From Runella sp. MFBS21 (GTDB taxonomy: Bacteria > Bacteroidota > Bacteroidia > Cytophagales > Spirosomataceae), in the NCBI RefSeq assembly GCF_029433105.1, contig NZ_JARNTW010000018.1, forward strand, positions 62,001 to 126,000: a stretch of DNA of 64,000 nucleotides, written 5' to 3'. The position numbers and the translations under genes were made by a program. The notes under the pieces are model-generated. The model saw only the letters and a list, made by a program, of their open reading frames with translations. It was not told the DNA's origin and made no database searches. Each line of letters begins with the position of its first letter. Within the stretch, counting starts at the first letter, position 1. Below are positions 44,501 through 53,125 of this stretch, piece after piece.

Positions 44501-45630
44501 GCGTCAATTTGACGAGGGGCGCGTGTTATGCGCAGGCGAGTGTCAGCCCACGAGAAGAAGAACTAAAAGTAAACGTTACGCCTCCCAATACCTCCAAGCC
44601 GATTATTGTCTGTAGTGGTGAAAACGGCATTCCGATGGTACTCCAAGCCACCTCCAATTTAAGCACGGCGGTCATTACTTGGAAACGCGACGGCAGCAAC
44701 GCCCCTGGCACCAACTCAGGCAATAGCTATACTCCCTCCCAAACAGGAAGGTATTTTGCCACGGCCAACTTCAACAATATATGCCTAGCTACTTCGCCCG
44801 ATACTATCGCTATCGAAGCCTTGAGCAATTTTGCCGTCAATATCACCCCTACCAATCCACCCGCCTTGTGCGACGACCGCCCTATCCTGCTTACTGCCCA
44901 ACTTTCCGAGCCTCGTTATACAGAGCTTTATAAATATGAATGGAAACAAGATACCCGCACCGTCAAAATGGATGAAGGCTTAAAAGCCAATACCCTAACT
45001 ACAGGCAAAGTAATAAACTACGATGGCAATACCCTCGTGTTAGGAAATGAGTCAAGCTATATCGTATCTATCCTCAAAGACGGCTGCAAGGCCACTTCTC
45101 CCACCAACAAACTCACCCTCAAACCTGCTCGATCAAGCATTGCGGTCTTAGACTACAACACCCTCGAAGCTTCCGAAAGCAGCGACGGTAAATATGAATG
45201 GTATTATAAATCAGGCAGTATTAGTTCTTTAGCAGATTCCACAGGTTATACCCTCGAAACAGGAGCTACGGGTCGTATCTTCTTAGGTGCCAAACCCGGT
45301 GCCTACATGGTGCGTGCCAATCGCAACGGCTGTGGCACCAAGTACTCATTCGTGTATCATGTGGATGTCACTACGGCGGCCTCACCTCTGCTCAACGATG
45401 ATTGGAAGGTGTACCCCAATCCCATAAGTACAGCCCTAACAATTGAAAATAAGGCGCATACTACCTCCACTACGATTGAACTATGGAGTGAAAATGGCCA
45501 ACAACTTGAGCGTTTTAGTCAGCAAAAAGCCCGTGAAAGTTATCAGGTGAGTCACCTTCCTATAGGGGTCTATTATCTAAAAATCAAGGACGGGAATACA
45601 ACAGTTACCAAAAAAATTGTAAAACAATGA
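41563..45630 (+). CDS. Giant T9SS-secreted surface protein with repeated Ig-like domains
   Basis: A 1,355-residue protein. The signal peptide covers about residues 1-29 (LVNLLFSLIILSKSYQALA). The body is a row of Cys-containing Ig-like units, with pairs such as IICGAPEEPSIVLTAVQDNVSYNWEGPGISN and FCSDAPITLTANSNDPDRFDYKWKRDNADIG repeated several times. The last 75 residues (DDWKVYPNPISTALTIENKA...LPIGVYYLKIKDGNTTVTKKIVKQ) are a type A sorting domain of the type IX secretion system, which exports the protein and attaches it outside. Start Met at 41563 is preferred to 41548 for its signal peptide. First gene of a six-gene operon controlled by the shared palindrome. Likely an adhesin or matrix protein; no enzyme motif is seen. 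Confidence 0.88.
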   Translation: MKKTFTRKLQLVNLLFSLIILSKSYQALAGEYRGSAPSFSFTIRGLDCTDATITISNITVKFTSRSAAEFSSTISGVGSPMDYDRTGSISGNSATFSQSSGYVYCPPDNASRRGYFQATLSNINFTGANRITCALSVRMTGAYTGSGSTTVTLDFAGSLPRIILSNVAGCAGNVVTIDVSGDSPRDAIVKARGSQIGTLPINNSFSFNYALTPVSYVLPNVDNQGIAIDIETPYGNSGGTIWVGTPLPSNMTITANKVLPLCNVEPLTLSINNPANSTVSWPDGGAAISNPTTKEYRAVVQKMVNGYSVCPSVTKSINVEVFTFNPTINAPAQTAKCQGEAIDLTVNPNGSGSFSYAWTKSDGTPVGNSQTIQARDPGQYRVEVKPSVNCPSKQTSTSFSLHFETPIADGEIQSSNANNIICGAPDASTIVLTAAQDNVNYQWEGPGVSNPNSKSITVGQGGRYVVNMNRNGLCFRQKAIDIRDNNYDQNIASVPDAYCADSPLTLRANTDDGGRFDYVWKRDGNNIGGNSPTLTLTPNEIGAWTFTVEIQSKGTGCSPKTSQPKRIASDEPIKDDGILLPTNKTRPIICGAPEEPSIVLTAVQDNVSYNWEGPGISNATNKTLTISQPGRYAVSMHRGACFRQKEIHIELNAYDQNIASAPEAFCSDAPITLTANSNDPDRFDYKWKRDNADIGTNAPTLTLPNELGTFKYKVEITTKGTGCQAKISSEVAIRVDRAITGQKITLPPNKTRAIICGAPETSIDLTAVSDSPTNDITYQWQGPGVTAVEAVAKASQAGDYKVIFNRGVCSKDVTVKVESGFFVPSIAATGTVISSPTDIRICRGESSLITTAIEGTHIPNNTENFTYKWFGGGESNTELTNQKENTLQVTTPGVYRLEVTLTGSGCAEKKTVQSIKIAVDPPFKNVKITPNPAIICNKATGLEIAVLSDSSAGTTYQWSGGGKSNNDPSKYIVTNEGTYSVNLTRGACYAQASVSPREEELKVNVTPPNTSKPIIVCSGENGIPMVLQATSNLSTAVITWKRDGSNAPGTNSGNSYTPSQTGRYFATANFNNICLATSPDTIAIEALSNFAVNITPTNPPALCDDRPILLTAQLSEPRYTELYKYEWKQDTRTVKMDEGLKANTLTTGKVINYDGNTLVLGNESSYIVSILKDGCKATSPTNKLTLKPARSSIAVLDYNTLEASESSDGKYEWYYKSGSISSLADSTGYTLETGATGRIFLGAKPGAYMVRANRNGCGTKYSFVYHVDVTTAASPLLNDDWKVYPNPISTALTIENKAHTTSTTIELWSENGQQLERFSQQKARESYQVSHLPIGVYYLKIKDGNTTVTKKIVKQ

Positions 45631-45677
45631 AACGCTCTATACGCCTCTTGTTGGGATGTTAGAATCATAGAAAAATA

Positions 45678-47363
45678 ATGAAACTTTTTTACAAAATAGT
45701 AACCCTCATCTGGTGTTTTAGTAACTCGGCTATCGGCCAAGAGCAACTAAAAACATTGGTTGCTACCAGCGGTTGGAAGCAAATCAACACTTTGCCTTTA
45801 TTTGAAACCAAGTCCGAGACTTCGCCTGCTGTTGTCAGCAAAAAAAACGCTGAAAACGACAATGTGCCCAAACCTGAAAAAAGAGCAAAAAAAGCGAATA
45901 CCGAAAAAAATCCCTCTCCACAAGTAGCAAAGGCAGAGGTAAAAACTGAAGAAAATCCAACCTCACTTCCTGCTGAACCAGCGACAGATATAACACCCGC
46001 TAAAGAGAATATTTCCTCAAAAAAATCGTCCAAAAAACAAAAAAACCGTGATTCAAAAGAGTTGGCGAGTACAGAGACTAAACAGCCTACACAGCCCGTC
46101 AAAAATGAAAATGTAGTTCTTCCTAAGAAAAAAGCCCCAGAACCCAAAGTCAATAATATTGTCACTGAAAATACCCTGGCTTTTCAGGCTGTGGAGGGAG
46201 TGAAAACCGAACTTCAGGCACCTACGGCGGTAGAAACCATGTACTTTACAAAACAAAACCGCTACACCAATAAAGAAAAGGCTTATTTTGTGAGGAAGGG
46301 AAGTTTTGACCCCATTACAAAGCAACCCAAAGGGCTGGTGGAAGATTACTATAGCGATACCAACAAGCCTAAATTTAAGGGTCAGTATGAACGCTATAAC
46401 AACGATGACGAAGCCCGTAACAACAAGTACGACGGGCGATGTGAGTTTTATGAAGAAGACGGTGCCAAGAGCATTCGTATATACAGTAAGGGACGACTAG
46501 AGGCAGAATTCCAATTTAATAAAGAAGGGCAGCAGATTGCTGAAGCAATGTACCTCTTTGACGGGAAACGAAAAAACTTCAAAGAATTTATTTTCGACAA
46601 CAATGGCAAGCAAATAGGCTCATTAATAGGAGGTTATGATTCAGATTTAGGACAAGAGAAAGCTCTTCGCCAAATTTTTCAGAACAACAAGCTTCGGTCT
46701 TCTGTCGAATACATAGCAGGATGCCCCAATCACCAAGGGGATTTTATGACCGAAAACGACCACAAATACAAAGCTGTATTTCAAGATTTTGTCTGTAATC
46801 CCGAATACAGCAAACTATGGAAGTTTTCGAATAGCAGCTATTTTACTACTACTCATTCTAGAGACAATCAGCAATACACCATTCGCAGTACCCCCGGACA
46901 ACAAGGGCAGGTGGGCTTTTTGCATACTCCCATAACGCACGATTTTTATAAAAAAAACTTTGAAATAGAAGCCATTTTTGAATTGTCTAATGCCCGGCCT
47001 ATGTCAGAAGTAGGCATTGTATGGCAATACACCGACCCTAAAACTTATGCCTATTTTAAAGTAAACACAAAAAATAAAACCTTCGAAATCAACGACATTA
47101 CCGACAATACCCCCGATAATTTGATGATAGGCGTAAAGCCTCAGCTGCCCGAACAAACAAGCACCTCCCTCAAATTAACTTTGAAAAAAGTAGCAGACAA
47201 TGAGTTTATCTATTTGGTCAACGACCAAGCACTTCCTTTTGCCAAAGTAAAGTTCCCTCAGTTCGAAAAAGAATCCAAAACTTGGAACATTGGCTTTTAT
47301 TTTAAGGCCTATGCCCCCAACGAATCCCTTACACTAAAGTACCTAGAAATCAAACTATTATAA
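45678..47363 (+). CDS. Secreted protein with Lys/Pro-rich region and C-terminal LamG-like domain
   Basis: A 561-residue protein with signal peptide (1-20, ending IGQ). Residues about 45-165 are Lys/Glu/Pro-rich and low in complexity, probably disordered. The middle (about 195-330) has repeated Tyr/Gly/Lys-rich strands (YYSDTNKPKFKGQYERY; DGRCEFYEEDGAKSIRIYSKGRLEAEFQF), like MORN or YwqK-type repeats. Residues about 380-561 resemble a laminin-G/concanavalin fold (FEIEAIFELSNARPMSEVGIVWQYTDPKTYAYFKV). It lies 47 nt after the giant protein. It could bind glycans or peptidoglycan; this is inference from the fold. Confidence 0.6.
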   Translation: MKLFYKIVTLIWCFSNSAIGQEQLKTLVATSGWKQINTLPLFETKSETSPAVVSKKNAENDNVPKPEKRAKKANTEKNPSPQVAKAEVKTEENPTSLPAEPATDITPAKENISSKKSSKKQKNRDSKELASTETKQPTQPVKNENVVLPKKKAPEPKVNNIVTENTLAFQAVEGVKTELQAPTAVETMYFTKQNRYTNKEKAYFVRKGSFDPITKQPKGLVEDYYSDTNKPKFKGQYERYNNDDEARNNKYDGRCEFYEEDGAKSIRIYSKGRLEAEFQFNKEGQQIAEAMYLFDGKRKNFKEFIFDNNGKQIGSLIGGYDSDLGQEKALRQIFQNNKLRSSVEYIAGCPNHQGDFMTENDHKYKAVFQDFVCNPEYSKLWKFSNSSYFTTTHSRDNQQYTIRSTPGQQGQVGFLHTPITHDFYKKNFEIEAIFELSNARPMSEVGIVWQYTDPKTYAYFKVNTKNKTFEINDITDNTPDNLMIGVKPQLPEQTSTSLKLTLKKVADNEFIYLVNDQALPFAKVKFPQFEKESKTWNIGFYFKAYAPNESLTLKYLEIKLL

Positions 47364-47379
47364 CCAACCTCAAAGCTCG

Positions 47380-48399
47380 ATGACTCCTTTATCCCTCAAG
47401 CCTGTTTTTCAAACTTGCACTCGGCTATTCTCAAAAATTGTGCTTTCTGTGGCACTCACATCTACCCTCTTGGTAGGGTGTGCCCCCAAAACCTTTCAAA
47501 TCACCTCTGAAGGCGAAGATTTTGACGCCCTTACCAAAATAAGCGACTCCGAAAAACCTTGTCTATATCCCTATGGAGGGGATTTGGGCGAAAATCTTGT
47601 GTTTGTCTCGCGCGAAGACGACGGTTCTTACAATCTCTACATGAAAGAAAAAGTACTCCCAAAAGCGGTAGTACAAAAAACCAGCGGTAAAAATGTAAAC
47701 TTAGCCCCCGCTTTTTGTAATGCCAACAACCGCATCGTGTTTCAATACTTTGATAAAACCAACTTCGACATTTATTATATCGAAGCAGGAAAAGGAAAAG
47801 CTATCACACAAGTAACCAATACCGACGAAAACGAATACAACCCTTCTTGGTCACCAGATGGCAACCTGATTATTTTTGAGAAAGGCGCTACCCCTCGCAC
47901 TTACGCTTCGGCTACCTCTAAAGGATATGAAGGCGTAGCAGTCAAAAAAAATCAAATTTGGATCAAAGACCTCAAAACTAAAGAGCTAAAAATGATTGGC
48001 GAAGGAAGCTTCCCCAAAATATCTCCCGATGGCAAAAACATCACTTTTGTAAAATACGATTTAGATAAAAATAAATCAAAAGAAATGGGAACCCTCTGGA
48101 TTATGTCTATCGAAGGAGATTCTCCGCGCCAAATTACAGATGTTAGTCTTGGCTATGCTACCAACCCCAATTGGAGTCCCGATGGTAAAAATCTCATTTT
48201 TCAATTAACCAAAAAAAATAAAATCGATGCCGACATCTATGTCATCGACGTAAATGGAGAAAATCTACGCCAATATACCGTCAACAAATCCAATGACTTT
48301 GCACCGTATTGGTCTATCGACGACTTCATCTATTTTAGTTCAGACCGTGGTGCCAAAGCCTCAAAATACCAAATTTGGCGCTTCAAAATAAAAAAATAA
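47380..48399 (+). CDS. TolB-like PD40 beta-propeller lipoprotein
   Basis: A 339-residue lipoprotein with lipobox LLVGC (C34). The propeller has several PD40 motifs: NPSWSPDGNLIIF, FPKISPDGKNITF, NPNWSPDGKNLIF and APYWSIDDFIYFSSDRG. Such propellers act in envelope complexes like TolB-Pal or the PorE/PorW parts of T9SS-linked machinery. Here it stands two genes before an OmpA-domain protein, so it may link the outer membrane to peptidoglycan. Spacing to the previous gene is 16 nt. Confidence 0.78.
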   Translation: MTPLSLKPVFQTCTRLFSKIVLSVALTSTLLVGCAPKTFQITSEGEDFDALTKISDSEKPCLYPYGGDLGENLVFVSREDDGSYNLYMKEKVLPKAVVQKTSGKNVNLAPAFCNANNRIVFQYFDKTNFDIYYIEAGKGKAITQVTNTDENEYNPSWSPDGNLIIFEKGATPRTYASATSKGYEGVAVKKNQIWIKDLKTKELKMIGEGSFPKISPDGKNITFVKYDLDKNKSKEMGTLWIMSIEGDSPRQITDVSLGYATNPNWSPDGKNLIFQLTKKNKIDADIYVIDVNGENLRQYTVNKSNDFAPYWSIDDFIYFSSDRGAKASKYQIWRFKIKK

Positions 48400-48426
48400 C
48401 CCACTGAAAATACCCCAAAATGTATT

Positions 48427-49548
48427 ATGAAATTTTTACAACAAATAAGCATCGGGCTTCTCCTCATTATAAGTCTCTGGACTGAAAGCTCAGCTCAGGA
48501 ATATATATATTTCAACACAGGCTCTAAAACCGTTGGGAAGTTGGTTTCGGCCAATGAGGAGAAAATAGGTATGCTCTTGGAAGGAACCAAATCTTGGAAT
48601 ACAGGTCGTGACAAAGTAGCAGTAGCTTTCAACCAAGTGGGCAATTATTTAGTTATTGGAGACCTTGCCACAGATGAGACTCAAGCAGCAGAACAAATCA
48701 ATGCCTTTTATGGGGAAGAGAAGAAAGGATTTGTGAATGATATTTTGCTAAAAGCAGCTCCTTTTGAAATCATTGCTTGCACGATTCAAAGCGAAAAAGA
48801 TGCGGTCAACTATCTTACCTTGGAAGGAAAATCCGCTTCTATCAGCAAAGAGGATTTATTGGGTATTATTAGAAAAGACGGAAGTCATCAATTGGAGTCA
48901 GAAGCCCCTGAAGTATTTTTGAATTTGAGGACTAATTATGCCAAAATTCAGCAATTACGAACCCTAAAAAAAACACCTTCTATCACTCCAAAACCCGCTC
49001 CTACCCCTCCACCGGTTGTTCCTACTCAGCCTATTGCCGAAGTTGTCGAACCCAAATCACCCCAAAAACTGACTCCCGAAGAGCAGAAACTTTATAAAGC
49101 CAAGTCCGTTGACAAAGTAAAAGAGCTGAATCGCTTACTCAATCAAATTGTGGATAAAAGCCGGAGCCAATCAGAAAAAAATGAAGCTATCAGAGAAGCT
49201 TTAAAAATATTTGTACCTGGCTCTAAAATGCAGGTAAGCTCAATAAAAGACCCTTCGCAGCGTACTTCTCGTAATGTGGAAGATTATTTGGTACGACTCA
49301 GTAAATTGAATTACCCCAAAATTGAAATAACAATGGCTAACCTAGCCGTAGTAGAAGATTTTGAAGCCGACGACAAAGGAAATCACTGGGGTATTGTGAC
49401 GGGTGAGCAGATTTTTGATGCAGGGGTTTTCCGAGATGTGACCAAAAAAAATTATAAAATAAAACTCCAACCTTATAAAAAAGCAGAAAAAGAGAATGAA
49501 CGAACCTATCAAATTTTGATTGGTGATGTAAATGTAGTGGTCGATTAA
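48427..49548 (+). CDS. Secreted protein of unknown function
   Basis: A 373-residue protein with signal peptide (1-23, SSAQ). Residues 25-140 are beta-rich (YIYFNTGSKTVGKLVSANEEKIGML). A Pro-rich linker (TPKPAPTPPPVVPTQP) follows near 180-200. The C-terminal part (220-373) is helical then beta-rich (KVKELNRLLNQIVDKSRSQSEKNEAIREALKIFVPGSKMQVSS; VEDYLVRLSKLNYPKIEI). No family recognised. Encoded in the operon 27 nt after the PD40 gene and 14 nt before the OmpA-domain gene, so it probably works in the same envelope complex. Confidence 0.6.
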   Translation: MKFLQQISIGLLLIISLWTESSAQEYIYFNTGSKTVGKLVSANEEKIGMLLEGTKSWNTGRDKVAVAFNQVGNYLVIGDLATDETQAAEQINAFYGEEKKGFVNDILLKAAPFEIIACTIQSEKDAVNYLTLEGKSASISKEDLLGIIRKDGSHQLESEAPEVFLNLRTNYAKIQQLRTLKKTPSITPKPAPTPPPVVPTQPIAEVVEPKSPQKLTPEEQKLYKAKSVDKVKELNRLLNQIVDKSRSQSEKNEAIREALKIFVPGSKMQVSSIKDPSQRTSRNVEDYLVRLSKLNYPKIEITMANLAVVEDFEADDKGNHWGIVTGEQIFDAGVFRDVTKKNYKIKLQPYKKAEKENERTYQILIGDVNVVVD

Positions 49549-49562
49549 TCAATTAACAACCT

Positions 49563-50876
49563 ATGGGTCGAGCAGTACTAATTTTAAGTATCATCCTACA
49601 TTTTTCTTCGCGTATATTGGGTCAATGTATCACATTAAAAGGAACAATCGTGGATGCATCTTCAAAAAAACCATTATTGGTACGGTTTTCGGTCAGAACC
49701 AGCGAAAATCGAAAATCCATAGGCACTAGCACTCAGGATGGCACTTTTACAATTCAATTACCCTGCGCTGCAACATCTTTAATCGTAGAAAAAAGTGAAT
49801 TTAGAATGCTTGAGTTACCCATTTCTGGGAACAACAGAATGGCTGCTTATTTTCTCAACCTAGAACTTTATGCGGTCGATAAGCAAGGGAGTGATAAACC
49901 TTATTTTCAATCCGAACAAAGTCAACTTGTTTTAGAAAATGCTGGCACTAGCTCTAATGGCACAGCCACCCGCTACTTTAAATTAATAGATGTACAAACT
50001 AAAAAAAATGTAAAGGGAGAAATTTGTTTGCTTTACACAAAAGTAGCCAATCAAAAATGTTTTACGTATTTACCTTCTTCCAAAGGCGAAAAAGTAATAT
50101 TTGATCAAGAAGACATTATTGCGGTCATCGTCAACGCTCAAGGATATCAAACATACACCGGAAATCTGATTATTGATAAATTAGACAACAAAAGTAATGT
50201 CTATGAAATTGCATTGAGCAAAATGCAAACTTTTGTAGCATTCTCAACTGAAAGCAAAGCATCTTCTGACCTTTTAAAACTCGAATTTATCAGCAAAACA
50301 GGGGCAAAGCTCCGACCTACTTTAATCGGAAACTCGAATGGTTTTTTAGAACTTTCACCCGACGACACTTATACGCTAAAAGGCAATTTCAACGCTCAGC
50401 CTTTTGAGCAAAAAATAAAACCTAAGCAGGGTCTTAATTTTATTTCGTTAGACATCCCCAAAACAAGCCTAACAACTACTGTTCCCGAGCCGCCCGTTGC
50501 CCCACAGCCTTTGCCATCTATCCCGACGATGATGGTTATTCATTTTGAGCAAAGTCAGTATCAACTCCTACCAAAAGCCAAAACATCGCTAGACTCAATA
50601 GCCTTATTTTTAGCAACTTACCCTACCATTACAGCGCAAATAACGGGATTTACCGACAACGTAGGTGACCGTATGTTAAACAAAACCCTTTCGGAGTTTA
50701 GGGCAAAAGTAGCGGTCAATTATTTAGTTTCACATGGCGTATCTGAAGCACAATTAAAATGGTATGCTATGGGACAAAATTTTCCTGCTGCCGACAACAC
50801 CCACGAATCGTCAAAAGCGCTTAATAGGCGAGTTGAAATCAAATTTTCAGAAAACACTGTTAGCCAATCCAAATGA
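49563..50876 (+). CDS. OmpA-domain envelope protein
   Basis: A 437-residue protein with signal peptide (1-20, RILGQ). An N-terminal carboxypeptidase-regulatory-like beta domain (ITLKGTIVDASSKKPLLVRFSV) is followed by a second beta region. The OmpA peptidoglycan-binding domain occupies about 325-437: MMVIHFEQSQYQLLPKAKTSLDSIALFL, ITGFTDNVGDRMLNKTLSEFRAKVAVNYLVSHGV and RRVEIKF. It should tie the complex to the cell wall. The stop overlaps the next start by 4 nt (ATGA), giving coupled translation. Confidence 0.85.
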   Translation: MGRAVLILSIILHFSSRILGQCITLKGTIVDASSKKPLLVRFSVRTSENRKSIGTSTQDGTFTIQLPCAATSLIVEKSEFRMLELPISGNNRMAAYFLNLELYAVDKQGSDKPYFQSEQSQLVLENAGTSSNGTATRYFKLIDVQTKKNVKGEICLLYTKVANQKCFTYLPSSKGEKVIFDQEDIIAVIVNAQGYQTYTGNLIIDKLDNKSNVYEIALSKMQTFVAFSTESKASSDLLKLEFISKTGAKLRPTLIGNSNGFLELSPDDTYTLKGNFNAQPFEQKIKPKQGLNFISLDIPKTSLTTTVPEPPVAPQPLPSIPTMMVIHFEQSQYQLLPKAKTSLDSIALFLATYPTITAQITGFTDNVGDRMLNKTLSEFRAKVAVNYLVSHGVSEAQLKWYAMGQNFPAADNTHESSKALNRRVEIKFSENTVSQSK

Positions 50877-51946
50877 AAATCAGTACAATTTTTCTTTATT
50901 TTATTTTAGACAACATCTTTATTCCTACAAAGGCGTTTTTATTATCTTTAGTTTTTAGCATTTGCAGCTTTTCATTGCAAGCGCAAGTAGAAAGAACACT
51001 CACTAAATCGGAAGAAAAAATAATCAAAGAAAAAGCTTATGATTTAATTCGTAGCTTAGAAGATGATTACAATAGTTTCTTATTTTCTACCTCCCATGAG
51101 CGACCTAAGTTAATAGAAAGTTTAGTAATGCCTTTTGTTGAAGCGCGTAAATTTGTAAATGATTCTGTGATTATTGAAAATGATTTTTTCATTGACGAAA
51201 CTCCCAATTTACGACCCGACCAGAGGGATTATATTGTTGAAAAATATTTCTCAGAAATAAGTAGACACTTTGGAGAAAGTGATAACGGAGAAAACCCTAA
51301 CTCTACCAAAAAAGTAAGACTAACAGATATAGGTTTTAAAAAAATAATGCAAAAATCTCCTCAAGACTATTTATATATTAAAGCAACTTTTGATATTTAT
51401 TACGACGGGGTAGCTCGCAACGGGTTTGCGTTTCGGTCTCCTCAACAAAGAACAGCTTTATTACAAATAGAAAAAGAAAGAAAAGCATGGAAAGTATATA
51501 TTAAAAAACTGGCTTTTTTTGACCCCATCCTCGACAATGACAATACTTATGATATAAGAATCGTTAATGACAATACCGAATCAGCTCAAATATTTGATTA
51601 TTACAACTCAGAAGTGGTCAAAGCACCTCAAAAAATCATTAGTCTTAAGCCTCTCTTAAAAAAATTCAACATAGATGAAAAATGGGGATTATTGAAAGAT
51701 GATGACAACGATAAACGTATTCTAGTTCAACCGTCTTTTTGTGAAATAGGGATGTTTTCTGAAGAAGAAGGTCTTGCCCCTGTTTGTCAAGATGGAGTGG
51801 GACTTTGGGGATATATCAATAAAGAAGGTAAATTGGTGATTCCTTTTCAATACTCCAAAGCCAACGATTTCCGAAAAGGCAAAGCAAAAGTAGAGTTAGG
51901 CATGAAAAAATTAACGATTGATACGACTGGGAAAGAAATAAAGTAA
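50873..51946 (+). CDS. WG-repeat secreted protein
   Basis: A 357-residue protein. A hydrophobic leader with the cleavage-like site LQAQ lies near residues 20-38. The N-terminal half is alpha/beta without clear relatives (ERTLTKSEEKIIKEKAYDLIRSLEDDYNSFLF). The C-terminus carries WG-type repeats: FNIDEKWGLLKDDDNDKRILVQPSFCEIGMFSEEEGLAPV and GLWGYINKEGKLVIPFQYSKANDFRKGKAKV. Last gene of the six-gene operon, coupled to the OmpA-domain gene, and followed by a terminator. WG repeats bind proteins or glycans in various envelope proteins; the partner here is unknown. Confidence 0.7.
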   Translation: MKISTIFLYFILDNIFIPTKAFLLSLVFSICSFSLQAQVERTLTKSEEKIIKEKAYDLIRSLEDDYNSFLFSTSHERPKLIESLVMPFVEARKFVNDSVIIENDFFIDETPNLRPDQRDYIVEKYFSEISRHFGESDNGENPNSTKKVRLTDIGFKKIMQKSPQDYLYIKATFDIYYDGVARNGFAFRSPQQRTALLQIEKERKAWKVYIKKLAFFDPILDNDNTYDIRIVNDNTESAQIFDYYNSEVVKAPQKIISLKPLLKKFNIDEKWGLLKDDDNDKRILVQPSFCEIGMFSEEEGLAPVCQDGVGLWGYINKEGKLVIPFQYSKANDFRKGKAKVELGMKKLTIDTTGKEIK

Positions 51947-51949
51947 TTG

Positions 51950-51997
51950 ATAACCGCAAAAATTCTACAATCGAGACTCTTTGCGGTTATTTTAAAA
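51950..51997 (+). terminator. Terminator of the six-gene operon
   Basis: ATAACCGCAAA (51950-51960) pairs perfectly with TTTGCGGTTAT (51980-51990), followed by TTTAAAATTTTT, 3 nt after the stop codon. Confidence 0.85.
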
Positions 51998-52016
51998 TTT
52001 TTAGCTAATGATTCTT

Positions 52017-52928
52017 TTAGGCAAATTGTTCTTCTAACCTTCGCAAGTCAGACAAAGATACCTTCACATTTTTTGCCAAATCCTGAACATCTTGAGATTC
52101 TTTTCCCTTATCATCAAAAGATACTTTAACATTTGAAAAATTAATATAAGCAACAGGTTCATTAGAGTGAGCGAAAGTGGTAATTTGATAATAATCCATG
52201 CTGCTTTGGCTATCATATTCCAATGAACTCAACACTGAGGCTTTCCCATTTTTTAAATCTTCGACAAATTCTTCAAGATTTTCAGGTTGTTTGATAAAAT
52301 AAGGCAATATTTTTTTATCAAACCATTCATTACTTTCTTCCGAAAATGGTTCTTCTGCTTGGCTTGTTCCTAATAAAAATGTAAAACCTACGATTACAAT
52401 CGCTTCTAAAAACCAAATCAAACCTAATACAAATCCTTTGACGGTAATTTTAAAGATACTCCATGCCCCTACGGCATACAAATATGACATGGTTTCAGAT
52501 ACAACACGGGGATTTAGGCTAATATTAATGAAGTCTTCAATGTTAAAAAAAGTTTTAGTGATAGATAATCCTCCTCTAAGCTTATGTCTAGTTAAGTTAG
52601 AGGTAATAGTTTCACCTGCATTAAAAAGTAGTGTAATATAGCTTGTCCAAACGAAATATAGCGCCAATAATGCCGCAATCAAAGCTAAACAATTTGCTAG
52701 TTTCTTGCTGCGGACTTTTCCGATTTTAAGAATTTTGTTCAAAGTCAAGGCTAAAACAATCCCGAGACCAGCCGTAAAAAGAAAGTGTACATAAATAAAT
52801 GGGATGTACCAAAGGAGCAGTGAATAGACGGAGCTTAACAGTGGAACTCCAATAAGCAAGAAAAAGAAAGCAATCACATAGATTAAAGCAGAGGATTTAC
52901 CACTTGGTTGATAAATGTTAGAATGCAT
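52017..52928 (-). CDS. Multi-pass membrane protein of unknown function
   Basis: A 303-residue protein with four or five membrane helices: about 15-38 (LIYVIAFFFLLIGVPLLSSVYSLLLW), 43-63, 80-102, and 165-187 (VLGLIWFLEAIVIVGFTFLLG). The C-terminal 110 residues are soluble and acidic (EEPFSEESNEWFDKKILPYFIKQPENLEEFVEDLKNG...LSDLRRLEEQF). No conserved catalytic motif is seen and I do not recognise the family. It converges on the six-gene operon with only about 70 nt between, and stands alone on its strand. Confidence 0.7.
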   Translation of the reverse strand: MHSNIYQPSGKSSALIYVIAFFFLLIGVPLLSSVYSLLLWYIPFIYVHFLFTAGLGIVLALTLNKILKIGKVRSKKLANCLALIAALLALYFVWTSYITLLFNAGETITSNLTRHKLRGGLSITKTFFNIEDFINISLNPRVVSETMSYLYAVGAWSIFKITVKGFVLGLIWFLEAIVIVGFTFLLGTSQAEEPFSEESNEWFDKKILPYFIKQPENLEEFVEDLKNGKASVLSSLEYDSQSSMDYYQITTFAHSNEPVAYINFSNVKVSFDDKGKESQDVQDLAKNVKVSLSDLRRLEEQFA

Positions 52929-53062
52929 GTGTATGAGGTTTAGGTTTTTGTCATCACAACAACTATTAGAATACTATCAAGCTGTTGTTCTTGCAATAAT
53001 ATTGATTTATTCCCACAATAAAAACATTATTATTTTTTAATACTTTTAATTCATTCTAATAA

Positions 53063-53100
53063 AAACAGCCTTAGCCACTCGAATTTGAATGGTTAAGGCC
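53063..53100 (-). terminator. Terminator after the heme peroxidase gene
   Basis: GCCTTAGCCA (53068-53077) pairs with TGGTTAAGGC (53090-53099) with one wobble. Read on the minus strand it is followed by TTTTTATT. Confidence 0.75.
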
Positions 53101-53125
53101 AGTTAGTTACGACTTTAAAATTGTA

